The notes under the pieces are model-generated. The model searched no databases. It was not told where the DNA came from and saw only the letters and a list, made by a program, of their open reading frames with translations. A stretch of 64,000 nt of DNA, from NCBI RefSeq assembly GCF_900115265.1, contig NZ_FOVU01000006.1:248001-312000 (forward strand), written 5' to 3'. Positions within the stretch are counted from its first letter, which is position 1. Each line of letters starts with the position of its first letter. This document shows, piece by piece, positions 17,742 through 27,150 of this stretch. Source of the stretch: Bradyrhizobium sp. Ghvi (lineage in GTDB: Bacteria; Pseudomonadota; Alphaproteobacteria; Rhizobiales; Xanthobacteraceae). A program made the translations under genes and the position numbers.

Positions 17742-17786
17742 TGGGACATGAATTCCAAATTGCGCCTTGGCGGCTTCTCCGCGGCC

Positions 17787-19139
17787 CTACGACAACCGCA
17801 TGTCGAGCAGCCGTCGCCCTTCGCCCTTCAGCAGCTTCTTCACTGCGCTCGAGGCCACGACCTCGCCGTCATTGGCATAGGCTTCGTGGTTCTTCTCGAT
17901 GTCGTCGAGGCGATAGAGATAGTTGACCATCACGCCGGCCGACTCGCGCAGGCCCTTGGGCGAGAGGTCCCCCAGCCAGTTGATGCGCTCGAGGCGGGCG
18001 CCGTTGCCGAGGTGGAAGCGGGCGACGGAATCGATCAGGCGGCCCTTCGACGTTCGCGCCTTCAGGAAGTAGTGCGCGGCGAGCGGCTCGATGACGCTGC
18101 GCAGCTGCGCGGTCGTCTCGGGGTTCTCGAACCATTTGGGATCGTCGAGCCGCTTCAGCAGTTCGCGATCCTCGTCCGACAGCGGCAGGTCCTTGCCCTG
18201 CTTGATCCAGGGCATGAAGCCCGGCACCGGCGAAAGCGTCACGAAGGTGTCGAGCTTCGGCAGCTCGCGGCGCAGCTCCTCGACCACCTGCTTGATCAGG
18301 AAGCTCCCGAACGAGATGCCGCCGAGGCCGCGCTGGGTGTTGGAGATCGAATAGAACACGGCCGTGCGCGCCTTCTCGGTCGGCAGGTACTGGCGATCGA
18401 CCGCAAGCAGCGGCGCAATCGCGCCGGGAATCGTCTCAGTCAGCGCCACCTCGACGAAGATCAAGGGCTCGTCGACCATCGCGGGATGGAAGAACGCGTA
18501 GCAGCGGCGGTCGACCGGATCGATGCGGCGGCGCAGATCGTCCCAATCGCTGATCTCGTGCACGGCCTCATAGCGGATGATCTTTTCGAGGATGTTGGCC
18601 GGGGTCGACCAGTCAATCCGGCGCAGCACGAGAAACCCCCTGTTGAACCATGACGAGAGCAGATGCGAGATGTCGCGGTCGAGCGCGGCGAGATCGGTGT
18701 GTCCGTTCATCATGCCGAGCAGGTCGGCGCGCATGGCGACGAGATCGCCGGTGCCGCCCGGCGCACGGTTGAGGCGGCGGATCAGCTCCTGCCGCCGCGG
18801 TTCCGAGGCGAAATGCAGTGCGCTTGCGTCCTCGTCGTCAGGCTTGGTGCGCCATGCCTCGATGGCCTTGGTCAGGCGCTCGCGGTCCGGGCCGAAATCG
18901 CGCACCAGCCCTTCGAAGAAGGCGCGGCGTCCTGCCGCATCCAGCTCCCGGTAGATGTCGAGCACCTCGCGCGCCATGGCGGTGCCGGAGGCCTCGCCCC
19001 GCCCCGACAACAGCGCGCCGCAAAGCGCGATCAGCCCGTCGGCGTCCTGCTTGGTATCGGCGGCATCCCCCCGTCGCAGCAGCGTGCGGCCGCGCTCGGA
19101 GATGGTGGCAAGCAGGTCGGAGAAGAAGGCATTGGCCAT
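17787..19139 (-). CDS. Malonyl-CoA decarboxylase
   Basis: 450 aa, normal for bacterial MCD. The N-terminal helical domain (LLATISERGRTLLRRG ... MRADLLGMM) leads into a GNAT-like catalytic domain with CYAFFHPAMVDEPLIFVEVALT, TAVFYSISNTQRGLGGISFGSFLIKQV, TFVTLSPVPGFMPW and ARFHLGNGARLERINW, the last holding the catalytic His. It converts malonyl-CoA to acetyl-CoA. In rhizobia MCD usually accompanies malonate uptake and activation genes; none are next to it here, so the substrate source is not evident. Confidence 0.93.
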   Translation of the reverse strand: MANAFFSDLLATISERGRTLLRRGDAADTKQDADGLIALCGALLSGRGEASGTAMAREVLDIYRELDAAGRRAFFEGLVRDFGPDRERLTKAIEAWRTKPDDEDASALHFASEPRRQELIRRLNRAPGGTGDLVAMRADLLGMMNGHTDLAALDRDISHLLSSWFNRGFLVLRRIDWSTPANILEKIIRYEAVHEISDWDDLRRRIDPVDRRCYAFFHPAMVDEPLIFVEVALTETIPGAIAPLLAVDRQYLPTEKARTAVFYSISNTQRGLGGISFGSFLIKQVVEELRRELPKLDTFVTLSPVPGFMPWIKQGKDLPLSDEDRELLKRLDDPKWFENPETTAQLRSVIEPLAAHYFLKARTSKGRLIDSVARFHLGNGARLERINWLGDLSPKGLRESAGVMVNYLYRLDDIEKNHEAYANDGEVVASSAVKKLLKGEGRRLLDMRLS

Positions 19140-19260
19140 CTGGGCTTTTCGAATCCGGTTTGTGCGGTGCGGAAGCTTACACGGGATTTAGGCGGAAGCC
19201 GATCACAATCAAGCGGCGGAATTTTGTATCTTTAGTGGTGCCATGCCTCCCACGGCACAC

Positions 19261-19289
19261 TGTCATGCCCGCCTTCGCGGGCGATGACA
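19261..19289. repeat. Small intergenic hairpin (TGTCATGCCCGC family)
   Basis: TGTCATGCCCGC and GCGGGCGATGACA form a stem with one bulged G and a CTTC loop. The TGTCATGCCCGC-type repeat is common between genes in Bradyrhizobium. It lies between the AraC gene end (19321) and the malonyl-CoA decarboxylase start (19139), both on the minus strand, where it could separate the two units. Confidence 0.7.
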
Positions 19290-19320
19290 CCGAGGGTGGG
19301 GCGACGACGGCACGTTCGCC

Positions 19321-20145
19321 TCACATTTTCCCCGCAAACTCCGTCGGCGTCCGGCCGGTCACCTGGCGAAACGCCGCCGAGAAGGCCGGGACGCTGGCAT
19401 AGCCGAGCTGGCTCGCGAGCTGTTTCACCGAGACATTGGTATCGGTCGACAGAAGCTGGATCGCCGCGGCAATTCGCGCGCGCTGGCACCAGCTCTTGAA
19501 GCTGAGCTGCGTCTCGGTGGAGAACAATCGCGACAACGTCCGTGCGGAGGTTCCAACCTCCCGCGCCAGCGCGTCGATGTCGTGCAGACCCGTGGGATCG
19601 TCGAGCACGATCATCGCGGCGCGGCGGCAGCGTGGCTCGTGCGGAAGCGGCACGAACGTCGCGGAATCCTCGGCCTGGTGCAATTCCAGCATCACCAGGC
19701 GCACCAGGAGCTCGGTACGCTCTTCGGTGTTGCGCGAATCGAACAGCGCCAGGATCGCCTGGTTGAGCAGCGGCAACACCCGCACCACGAACTCCCTGGT
19801 CAGTCCCTCATAGCGCTGTTCGCGCTTCAGCCAGGCGAGGTCGAAATACAGCGTGCGCATCTCGATGTCGGCGAGCAGGTCGATGGCGTGCTGGAGCCCG
19901 GCCGGGACCCAGACCGCGCGGTCCGGCGGCACCAGCCAGCGCCCGCCTGGTGTCGTCACCTGCATCGTGCCCTTGGCAGCGTAGATCAACTGCGCCTCGC
20001 GGTGCATGTGCGGATCGATCCGCATGCCCCTGGGGTAATCGCGCGCGACCAGGTGCACGCCCGCCGGCGAGCGGTGATTGCTTCGGACCTCCCGCAGGAT
20101 CGGCGTTTCCAAGATTGGCGTTTCCAAGACAGTCATTGGCAGCAT
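19321..20145 (-). CDS. AraC-family regulator (NimR-like)
   Basis: 274 aa. An N-terminal cupin-like sensor domain (MRIDPHMHREAQLIYAAKGTMQV, LVPPDRAVWVPAGLQHAI) is followed by a C-terminal double helix-turn-helix from about 185 (LAREVGTSARTLSRLF, VKQLASQLGYASVPAFSAAFRQVTGRTPTEF). It is divergent from the MFS transporter gene across 51 nt and most likely controls it, as in other NimR/transporter pairs. The extreme N terminus has an imperfect 15-nt direct repeat (LETPI twice near residues 7-16), so the ATG at 20136 is as good a start as 20145. Confidence 0.88.
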   Translation of the reverse strand: MLPMTVLETPILETPILREVRSNHRSPAGVHLVARDYPRGMRIDPHMHREAQLIYAAKGTMQVTTPGGRWLVPPDRAVWVPAGLQHAIDLLADIEMRTLYFDLAWLKREQRYEGLTREFVVRVLPLLNQAILALFDSRNTEERTELLVRLVMLELHQAEDSATFVPLPHEPRCRRAAMIVLDDPTGLHDIDALAREVGTSARTLSRLFSTETQLSFKSWCQRARIAAAIQLLSTDTNVSVKQLASQLGYASVPAFSAAFRQVTGRTPTEFAGKM

Positions 20146-20196
20146 CCCGTCATGGCCATGACATATAACTCATTTCGGAGCAGGAGAGGATGCCGA

Positions 20197-21369
20197 ATGA
20201 ACAGCCCTGTCAGGGTCATCAGTTTCGTCAACGCAGGCCATTTCATCGACCATTATTCGATGCTGATCTTCGCCGCCGCCGTCATCATCATGGGGCCGGC
20301 GCTCGGCATGGCCTATTCGGAGCTGCTTCCCTACGCGACCCCGGGGTTCATCGCCTTCGGCGCCGGCTCGCTGCTCACCGGCTGGCTCGGGGACCGCTGG
20401 AGCCGCCGTCACATGATGCTGATCTTCTTCGTCGGCATCGGGACCTCCATGATTTCGGTCGGTTTCGTACAGACGCCCGTGCAACTCGGTGCCGCGCTGC
20501 TAGCGATCGGCGTATTCGCCTCGATCTATCATCCTGTTGGTACCGCGATGATCGTGTCCTATGCCGACAGGCTCGGACGCGAGATGGGCATCAACGGCGT
20601 CTGGGGCAATCTCGGCGTTGCCTCCTCCGCGCTGGTGACAGGCGTGATCGGCCAGTATCTCGGCTGGCGCTTCGCCTTCATCGTCCCTGGCATCGTCACC
20701 ATCCTGATCGGCATCGCCTTTGCGACGCTGGTCGTGCATGAGGATCGCAAGGGCAGCAAGCAGGCGGCAGCGCAGGCGCGGGTGGCAAAACAGGACATGT
20801 GGCGCGTGGTGTTGTCGCTGCTGATCGTGGTGATCGCGATCTCGACGACGTTCAACGCCGTCACCGTGGCGTTGCCGAAACTGTTCGCGGAGCGGCTCGC
20901 GGATCTGACCAGGAGCCCCGCGCTGCTCGGCGTCATTGCGGCCTGCGTCTACGTGTTCGGCGCGATGACGCAATACACGATCGGCCGGCTGCTCGACCGC
21001 TATTCGCTGAAGACGGTGGCCTTGCCGCTCTCCTTCATGCTGGCGCCGTTCCTCTATCTCGCGGCGAGCCTGAACAATCTGCCGCTGATCCTGGTGTCGA
21101 TCGGCATCGTCATGGGCGCGTTCGGCCAGGTCACGGTGAACGACGCCATGGTCGGCAAATACACCAGCGAGGAATGGCGCTCGCGCGCCTATGCGGTGCG
21201 CTATTTCATCGGCTTTACCGCGGCGGGCGCGTCGGTCGGCCTCGTCGCCTGGCTCTACGAGCAAGGCGGCTTCGTCACCATGCTGCACGCGTTTGCAGCG
21301 CTGTGCCTGCTGGCGATCGCGGCGGCGATCATCCTGCCGCGCGAGATCCGGACGCCGGCGGCGGCCTGA
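20197..21369 (+). CDS. MFS transporter
   Basis: 390 aa from the ATG at 20197 preceded by GGAGAGGA. Twelve hydrophobic segments are predictable; the MFS loop motif after helix 2 is GWLGDRWSRRHMM and its second-half counterpart GRLLDRYSLK. The middle loop (about 185-205) is basic and hydrophilic. The opening SFVNAGHFIDHYSMLIFAAAV resembles fosmidomycin-resistance-type drug exporters. The substrate is unknown; the divergent AraC gene suggests inducible export or uptake of an aromatic-type compound. Confidence 0.88.
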   Translation: MNSPVRVISFVNAGHFIDHYSMLIFAAAVIIMGPALGMAYSELLPYATPGFIAFGAGSLLTGWLGDRWSRRHMMLIFFVGIGTSMISVGFVQTPVQLGAALLAIGVFASIYHPVGTAMIVSYADRLGREMGINGVWGNLGVASSALVTGVIGQYLGWRFAFIVPGIVTILIGIAFATLVVHEDRKGSKQAAAQARVAKQDMWRVVLSLLIVVIAISTTFNAVTVALPKLFAERLADLTRSPALLGVIAACVYVFGAMTQYTIGRLLDRYSLKTVALPLSFMLAPFLYLAASLNNLPLILVSIGIVMGAFGQVTVNDAMVGKYTSEEWRSRAYAVRYFIGFTAAGASVGLVAWLYEQGGFVTMLHAFAALCLLAIAAAIILPREIRTPAAA

Positions 21370-21377
21370 GGGAAGCG

Positions 21378-22091
21378 CTAGGCGACTTCCCGCACCATCT
21401 CCTGCGGCGCGGCCAGGCATGATCTGACGCAGGCCTGTGCCAGTAGATCGGTAGGATCAAGCAAGGCCGCGCCGATATCGTTGTCGAGCGCGGCCAGCGC
21501 CAGGGGAATTTCCGTGCAGGCCATCGCGATGTGCGAGCAGCCTCTGGCAGCGAGCGCTTCTGCTTCGCGGCCAAGGATGACGGCCGCTTCGTCCGTGCGT
21601 CCTGCCTTGACGAGTCGGATCGCGCGCATGACCTCGGCTTGCGCCTTCGCGTCGGGGACCATGCAGATATGGCCACGTTCGGCAAGGCGCTGCTGGTAGA
21701 TTCCGGCGTGCAGCGTGCCGTCCGTCGCAAGCACGCCGAGGGTCGGGTTCGTCCGTTGCAGGGAAAGCGCATCGGCGACGGCGTCGACGATATGGATGAT
21801 CGGCACCGACGTCTCCGCCTGCAGCGCGCCATGCCAGTGGTGAGCGGTATTGCAGGGAATGGCGATGCGGGTCGCGCCAGACAGTTCGAGCCGGCGCAGG
21901 GCATTCAGCATGGCGGGAAAGGGATCAGCGCCCTGGCCGAGAATGGCGGCGGTGCGATCGGGCACCTCAGTAGCCGAGCACACGACCATCTGGATGTGGT
22001 CCTGGTCGCAGGATGCGGGCGTGTTCCGGACAATCTTGCCCATGAAATCCACGGTCGCCATCGGGCCCATGCCGCCCAGAATGCCAAGCAT
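21378..22091 (-). CDS. Aspartate/glutamate racemase family protein
   Basis: 237 aa from the ATG at 22091, preceded by AAGGAGACAAAG. It opens MLGILGGMGPMATVDFMGKI and carries the two catalytic Cys motifs: first PCNTAHHWHG, second MACTEIPLAL. Both acid/base Cys are present, so it should be active. It interconverts D- and L-aspartate (or a related amino acid) without cofactor. It lies 79 nt downstream of the LysR gene on the same strand and across from aspartate ammonia-lyase, suggesting a path D-Asp to L-Asp to fumarate. Confidence 0.9.
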   Translation of the reverse strand: MLGILGGMGPMATVDFMGKIVRNTPASCDQDHIQMVVCSATEVPDRTAAILGQGADPFPAMLNALRRLELSGATRIAIPCNTAHHWHGALQAETSVPIIHIVDAVADALSLQRTNPTLGVLATDGTLHAGIYQQRLAERGHICMVPDAKAQAEVMRAIRLVKAGRTDEAAVILGREAEALAARGCSHIAMACTEIPLALAALDNDIGAALLDPTDLLAQACVRSCLAAPQEMVREVA

Positions 22092-22170
22092 CTTTGTCTC
22101 CTTGTCGGAGGCATGGTGCATGGTCCGTTCGGCCAAATCCAATGCCTGTTCGGAACGGCATATGCGCCTT

Positions 22171-23055
22171 CTACATAGTTTTGAGCGCGGTTGCCTGCGC
22201 GGCGTTCCAGACCTTTTCCACGATCGGCCGGGTTCGTCGCGCGCTGCGATAGAGCCGGACTTCCAGAGGAATCTCCGGCCCGACGACGGTGAGGGTGCCC
22301 TCATCCAATTCCCGGGCAACGAGACTGCGTGGCAACCACGCCAGGCCATAGCCCTCCAGCGCCATGAACTTGAGCCCCTCGGCCATGGCGTTCTCGTTGG
22401 TATGGGTCACGTGTGCCGGGGGCGAGCCGGCCTGGGCTTGTGCGAAGGTGGCGACCCGCCCCAGGAAAGAGTTCGAGGCGTAGCTGAGCAGGGGAAGCGA
22501 AGCTGCATCGCTCGCTGCGAGCGTTGTGCTGCGGACGGCGATGAAACTGTCCATGCCGACGACGATATGGGGGTAGAGCTCGGGCTCGAGCAGGATCGCA
22601 ACGTTGGCGTGATGGAAGGTGAGCAGGAAGTCATAGCTGCCTTCGACGAGGGCCTGCAGGCAGCTGTGAAAATCGTCGGGCAGCAGGCGGCTGCCGATCG
22701 GCCCGACATCTTTCTCAATCGTCCGAAACCATCGCGGAAAGAAATGCAGCGACAGGGTGTGCAGAGCGGCGATCGAGACGACCTGCGTGCTCGGCCGTTT
22801 GCTCGCCTGAAGCGCGAGACGGCTCGCATACAGCATGCGCACCGTTTCTTCCGCGGTCTCCAGAAACTCGCGCCCCTCGGCGGTCAGCGTGGTCGGGTAG
22901 CTGCTGCGGTCAACGAGGGAGACGCCGAGCCAAAGCTCCAGGGCCTGGATCCTGCGGCTGAACGCAGATTGCGTCACGTGCCGCTCATCGGCGGCGCGCG
23001 AGAAGCTGCGGGTTCGCGCGAGGCTGAGAAAATCTTCCAGCCATTTCAATTCCAT
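22171..23055 (-). CDS. LysR-family transcriptional regulator
   Basis: 294 aa from the ATG at 23055 (MELKWLEDFLSLARTRSFSRAAD), the canonical LysR start; a longer open frame upstream lacks support. The winged helix is at 1-60 (RHVTQSAFSRRIQALELWLG), followed by the periplasmic-binding-like effector domain. It is divergent from the aspartate ammonia-lyase/symporter operon across 242 nt and directly upstream of the racemase gene, so it probably controls both sides in response to an amino or dicarboxylic acid. Confidence 0.92.
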   Translation of the reverse strand: MELKWLEDFLSLARTRSFSRAADERHVTQSAFSRRIQALELWLGVSLVDRSSYPTTLTAEGREFLETAEETVRMLYASRLALQASKRPSTQVVSIAALHTLSLHFFPRWFRTIEKDVGPIGSRLLPDDFHSCLQALVEGSYDFLLTFHHANVAILLEPELYPHIVVGMDSFIAVRSTTLAASDAASLPLLSYASNSFLGRVATFAQAQAGSPPAHVTHTNENAMAEGLKFMALEGYGLAWLPRSLVARELDEGTLTVVGPEIPLEVRLYRSARRTRPIVEKVWNAAQATALKTM

Positions 23056-23135
23056 CGTTCCCGCTCCGGTCTTCGCGAGTGCTCGGATTGGAGAGGCTCG
23101 CCCCTCAAGAAGATGCCCCGATCTTCCAGGGAAAT

Positions 23136-23154
23136 CTATGCAAAATCGGAATAG
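23136..23154. promoter_or_regulatory. Candidate LysR operator (CTAT-N11-ATAG)
   Basis: In the LysR/aspA intergenic region a 19-bp inverted repeat CTAT-N11-ATAG contains the T-N11-A core of LysR-type operators. It lies 81 bp upstream of the LysR ATG and about 140 bp before the aspA GTG, a usual place for an autoregulatory recognition site. It was found by eye; a chance match is possible. Confidence 0.45.
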
Positions 23155-23297
23155 AGCTTGCCGGCATAACATTGGACGACCCTCCGTCCCCGAGCGCATG
23201 CATCCCCGAGCGGCCGGAAGCCTCAACGCGATCAGTACGAGGCTCACGACCGGCGACACTGTCTCCGAACAACGGAGCTGACGAGCGGGAGATAAAC

Positions 23298-24731
23298 GTG
23301 CGGACGGAACATGACCTGCTGGGCGAGCGCGAGGTGCCCCTTGAGGCCTATTACGGCGTCCACACGATACGCGCCGTCGAGAATTTTTCGATCAGCGGCA
23401 TCGCGATATCGGGCTACCCCGAGTTGATCAATGCGCTCGCCGCCATCAAGCAGGCGGCGGCCCTGTCCAATATGGAGCTCGGTCTCCTCGACGAGCGGCG
23501 CGGACGGGCGATCGTGGCGGCCTGCGAGGAATTGCGCGCTGGCCGGCTTCACGATCAATTCGTGGTGGACGTCATCCAGGGCGGCGCCGGCACCTCCACC
23601 AATATGAACGCCAATGAGGTGATCGCAAATCGTGCGTTGGAGCTTCTCGGCCATGTCAGGGGCGAGTACGCCGCGCTCCATCCGAACGAGCACGTCAACA
23701 TGAGCCAGAGCACCAACGACGTGTACCCCACGGCGTTGAAGATCGCGACGTCTCACGGCTTGCAGAATCTCGCCATGGCCATGGACGTCCTGCGCGGCGC
23801 TTTCGCTGACAAGGCCGAGACGTTCAAAGATGTCCTGAAGATGGGACGGACCCAGTTGCAGGACGCGGTGCCGATGACGCTGGGGCAGGAGTTCAACACA
23901 TATGCCGTGATGATCGGTGAGGATCAGGAACGCTTGCGCGAAGCGGAGCGCCTGATTCACGAGATCAACATGGGCGCGACTGCCATCGGCACGGGCATCA
24001 ACGCCCACCCGGATTACGCGCGTCTTGTCTGCCGTCATCTGAACGCGATCACGCGATTGCCGCTGGTGACTGCGCCCGATCTGGTCGAGGCGACGCAGGA
24101 TTGCGGTGCGTTCGTCCAGATCTCGGGTGTGCTGAAACGCGTTGCGGTCAAGATCTCCAAAATCTGCAACGACCTCCGGCTGCTCTCGAGTGGGCCGCGG
24201 GCCGGGTTCGGCGAGATCAACCTTCCCCCCGTCCAGGCCGGCTCCTCGATCATGCCCGGAAAGGTCAATCCGGTGATCCCGGAGGTGGTGAACCAGGTCG
24301 CCTTCGAGGTGATCGGCAACGACGTCACGGTGACGATGGCCGCCGAAGCCGGTCAATTGCAGCTCAATGCGTTCGAGCCGATCATTGCGCACAGCCTGTT
24401 CAAGAGCATCAGCCATCTCAGCCGGGCTTGCCTGACGTTGCAGCGGAGCTGCGTCGCGGGCATCACGGCCAATCGCGACCGTCTTCGGGCCGATGTCGAG
24501 AACTCGATCGGCCTGGTGACGGCGCTCAATCCCTATATCGGCTATGCCGCCGCGACGGCCATCGCCGTGGAGGCTCATGCCTCCGGCCGCGGCGTTGCCG
24601 AGCTCGTGCGCGAGCGGGGGCTGCTCACCGAGGCCACGCTTGCGGCGATCCTCAAGCCCGAGATGCTGACGCGGCCGCAAAGTCTGGCCGTTGCCGACCG
24701 GGGCGGCCGCCAGCCACAGCCAGTCTGCTGA
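23298..24731 (+). CDS. aspA: Aspartate ammonia-lyase
   Basis: 477 aa from a GTG at 23298 (VRTEHDLLGEREVPLEAYYGVHT), with GGGAGA upstream; a longer frame in from 23079 overlaps the LysR gene and is not credible. Superfamily marks are QGGAGTSTNMNANEV, NMSQSTNDVYPTA, GRTQLQDAVPMTLGQE and the flexible active-site loop GSSIMPGKVNP. The Thr-rich TSTNMN and the AYYGVHT opening favour aspartase over fumarase. It deaminates L-aspartate to fumarate. It is followed after 86 nt by the symporter gene in the same direction. Confidence 0.92.
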   Translation: MRTEHDLLGEREVPLEAYYGVHTIRAVENFSISGIAISGYPELINALAAIKQAAALSNMELGLLDERRGRAIVAACEELRAGRLHDQFVVDVIQGGAGTSTNMNANEVIANRALELLGHVRGEYAALHPNEHVNMSQSTNDVYPTALKIATSHGLQNLAMAMDVLRGAFADKAETFKDVLKMGRTQLQDAVPMTLGQEFNTYAVMIGEDQERLREAERLIHEINMGATAIGTGINAHPDYARLVCRHLNAITRLPLVTAPDLVEATQDCGAFVQISGVLKRVAVKISKICNDLRLLSSGPRAGFGEINLPPVQAGSSIMPGKVNPVIPEVVNQVAFEVIGNDVTVTMAAEAGQLQLNAFEPIIAHSLFKSISHLSRACLTLQRSCVAGITANRDRLRADVENSIGLVTALNPYIGYAAATAIAVEAHASGRGVAELVRERGLLTEATLAAILKPEMLTRPQSLAVADRGGRQPQPVC

Positions 24732-24817
24732 AGCGATCACAGACACAAGCACGCCAATTGGGCCGCGGGGGCGTGACCCTATCGTGAACCTACGCAGCCA
24801 AGGGAGGTAACAGATAA

Positions 24818-26143
24818 ATGACGATAAGTGCCGACAATTCACCTGCGCGATCCAACCGCCTCACCAATGCTCTCGTTGTCAGCCTTCTGCTCGGTATCCT
24901 GGCGGGCTACGCTTGTCATGAGCTGGCGCCGACACCAGAGATGGCTAAGACCATTTCCGGCTATTTTTCGATCGTCACCGACGTGTTCCTGCGCATGATC
25001 AAGATGATCATTGCGCCGCTTGTCTTCGCCACGATCGTGTCGGGCATCACCAGCCTCGGCTCTGAAGGGGGAGCGGTCGGCCGCATTGCCGCCAGATCCA
25101 TGGGCTGGTTCGTCTCGGCTTCTCTCGTCTCTCTCGGTCTCGGTATGGTTTTTGCCAACCTGTTCGCGCCAGGGCACGGCTTGCAGCTGCCGCTTCCCAA
25201 TGCAGATGCCTCCGTCAACCTGCAGACCGCCGGCTTCAATCTGAAAGACTTCATCACGCATGTTTTTCCGACCAGCATCGCCCAGGCCATGTCGACGAAC
25301 GAGATCCTGCAGATCCTCGTCTTCGCCGTGTTCTTCGGGCTGGCGCTCAGCAGGCTGAAGACGAGCCATGCCAGGACCATCGCTGCGTCCGTCGATGAGC
25401 TGGTCCACATCATGCTGCAGATCACCAACTTCGTGATGCAATTCGCGCCGCTCGGCGTGTTCGCGGCCATTGCGGCTGTCATCACCACGCAGGGACTTGG
25501 CGTGCTCCTGACCTACGGCAAGTTCATCGCGACCTTCTATTTCAGCCTCGCGGTGCTCTGGAGTGTTCTCGTGCTCGCAGGTCTCGTGGCCCTCGGCCGG
25601 CCCGTTCTTCATCTCATCGGCCTGTTGCGCCAGCCGATGCTGCTCGCCTTCTCCACTGCGAGCAGCGAGGCCGCCTATCCCAAGATGATCGAGCAATTGA
25701 CGAAGTTCGGTATCAGCGAGCGTATCTCGGGCTTCGTGCTGCCGTTGGGCTATTCGTTCAACCTCGACGGTTCGATGATCTACCAGGCCTTCGCGGCCTT
25801 GTTCATCGCCCAGGCCTATGGCATCGAGCTGAGCTTCACGCAGCAACTCGTCATGCTGTTGGTGATGATGGTCACCAGCAAAGGGATCGCCGGCGTGCCG
25901 CGCGCCGGGCTCGTGGTCGTTGCCGCGACCCTGCCGATGTTCAACCTGCCCGTGGGCGGCATGCTACTCATCATGGGCATCGACCAGTTTCTCGACATGG
26001 GCCGAACCATGACGAACGTCATCGGCAACGGCATCGCGACGGCTGCCGTGGCCAGGTGGGAAGACAAGCGAGGCGTGATCGAAGAGGGGGCATCCGAGAC
26101 AGCAGTGCCTGGTGTCGTCGTGGTCGGAGCGACTGGCAGATGA
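24818..26143 (+). CDS. Dicarboxylate/amino acid:cation symporter (DAACS, GltP/DctA family)
   Basis: 441 aa with about eight membrane helices and two re-entrant loops. Family marks are FLRMIKMIIAPLVFATIVSGI, the hairpin serine motif AFSTASSEAAYPKM, PLGYSFNLDGSMIY and GMLLIMGIDQFLDMGRTMTNVIGNG. It imports aspartate, glutamate or C4-dicarboxylates with H+ or Na+. With aspartase and racemase alongside, aspartate is the likely substrate. A GGGAGG lies 9 nt before the ATG. Confidence 0.92.
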   Translation: MTISADNSPARSNRLTNALVVSLLLGILAGYACHELAPTPEMAKTISGYFSIVTDVFLRMIKMIIAPLVFATIVSGITSLGSEGGAVGRIAARSMGWFVSASLVSLGLGMVFANLFAPGHGLQLPLPNADASVNLQTAGFNLKDFITHVFPTSIAQAMSTNEILQILVFAVFFGLALSRLKTSHARTIAASVDELVHIMLQITNFVMQFAPLGVFAAIAAVITTQGLGVLLTYGKFIATFYFSLAVLWSVLVLAGLVALGRPVLHLIGLLRQPMLLAFSTASSEAAYPKMIEQLTKFGISERISGFVLPLGYSFNLDGSMIYQAFAALFIAQAYGIELSFTQQLVMLLVMMVTSKGIAGVPRAGLVVVAATLPMFNLPVGGMLLIMGIDQFLDMGRTMTNVIGNGIATAAVARWEDKRGVIEEGASETAVPGVVVVGATGR

Positions 26144-26187
26144 ACCGGTCGGTTAGCCCACTCTCTAGAAAATTCTGCGCGTGAGCC

Positions 26188-26218
26188 AAAGGCCCCGGGA
26201 GATGTCCCCGGGGCCTTT
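26188..26218 (+). terminator. Rho-independent-type hairpin after the symporter gene
   Basis: AAAGGCCCCGGG at 26188-26199 pairs perfectly with CCCGGGGCCTTT at 26207-26218 around a 7-nt loop, giving a 12-bp G+C-rich stem flanked by A and T runs. It sits 45 nt after the symporter stop. The short T-run and symmetric flanks allow it to act in both directions, though the SDR gene on the other strand stops 78 nt away. Confidence 0.8.
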
Positions 26219-26295
26219 CAACTCAACGCCGGCGTATCCATAGATCATTGCACAGCCACATCAGAGCACCATCAGGCTGCTGAAAGGCTGTGCGC

Positions 26296-27150
26296 TCACC
26301 GTTTCGGGTCGCGCCCGCGGATGTGGTCAAAGCCTTGCTTGATTGCGGCGAAGCGCGCCTCGACGATGGGCTCGAATTCGAGGTCGGTGAAGATATAGGG
26401 CCAGTCGTTTTCGACGCCTTCGCGGACGAGTTCACCGACATAGAGGGGATCGATGCCCTGAGAGACGCGTTCGCGAATCTGACTGATCCGCTCGGCAATC
26501 GGGCCCGACGTCGGCGGGGCTCGGACTCCCCCCTCGAATCGCTTGGGCAGGTTGCGGCTTGAGTTCATGATTTGCGTGCGGATGAATCCGGGACACAGCA
26601 CCGATACGCCAATCCCGCGGGGCGCGAGTTCCTGCCGCAGTCCCTCGGACAGCGCGACAACTCCATATTTTGAGACGTTGTATGCGGTGCTTCCCCCTGA
26701 AATGAGGCCGGCGATCGAGGCGGTGGAGACGATATGTCCGCCCTCGCCATGCTGCTCGATCAACGGCCCGAAAATCTCGATTCCCCAGATGGTCGCCATC
26801 AGATTGACGCCCAGGGTCCAATTCCACGACGCCTCGGTCCAGGTGCCGTAGGGCCCGCCGCCGCCGACGCCCGCATTGTTGACGAGGATATGCACCTTGC
26901 CGTAGCGAGCAGTCGTGGCTTCGGCGGCTGCCACGAGTTCGGCCCTGAGCGAGACATCGGCTTTTACGCCCTCGACATCGACATTGGTGAGCTTCAGATG
27001 CTTGATCGCTGCGGACAAAGCCTCTTCTTCAATATCGCAAAGCATCACTTTCGCCCCTGCCTGGGCGAAAGCGGTCGCGATCCCCAGGCCAATGCCTGAC
27101 GCTGCACCGGTCACGAACGCGGTCTTTCCAGCGAGTTCTTTCACGTGCAC
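26296..27150 (-). CDS. Short-chain dehydrogenase/reductase
   Basis: 284 aa, classical SDR. The cofactor motif is TGAASGIGLGIA near residue 14, LVNNAGVGGGG follows, the catalytic Ser is in STASIAG and the Tyr/Lys pair in YNVSKYG. Asp at the end of beta-2 (LCDIEEE) suggests NAD+. The C-terminal extension (about 200-284, MNSSRNLPKRFEG ... WPYIFTD) is longer than in minimal SDRs. The substrate is unknown. It stands alone, convergent with the symporter operon. Confidence 0.9.
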   Translation of the reverse strand: MHVKELAGKTAFVTGAASGIGLGIATAFAQAGAKVMLCDIEEEALSAAIKHLKLTNVDVEGVKADVSLRAELVAAAEATTARYGKVHILVNNAGVGGGGPYGTWTEASWNWTLGVNLMATIWGIEIFGPLIEQHGEGGHIVSTASIAGLISGGSTAYNVSKYGVVALSEGLRQELAPRGIGVSVLCPGFIRTQIMNSSRNLPKRFEGGVRAPPTSGPIAERISQIRERVSQGIDPLYVGELVREGVENDWPYIFTDLEFEPIVEARFAAIKQGFDHIRGRDPKR

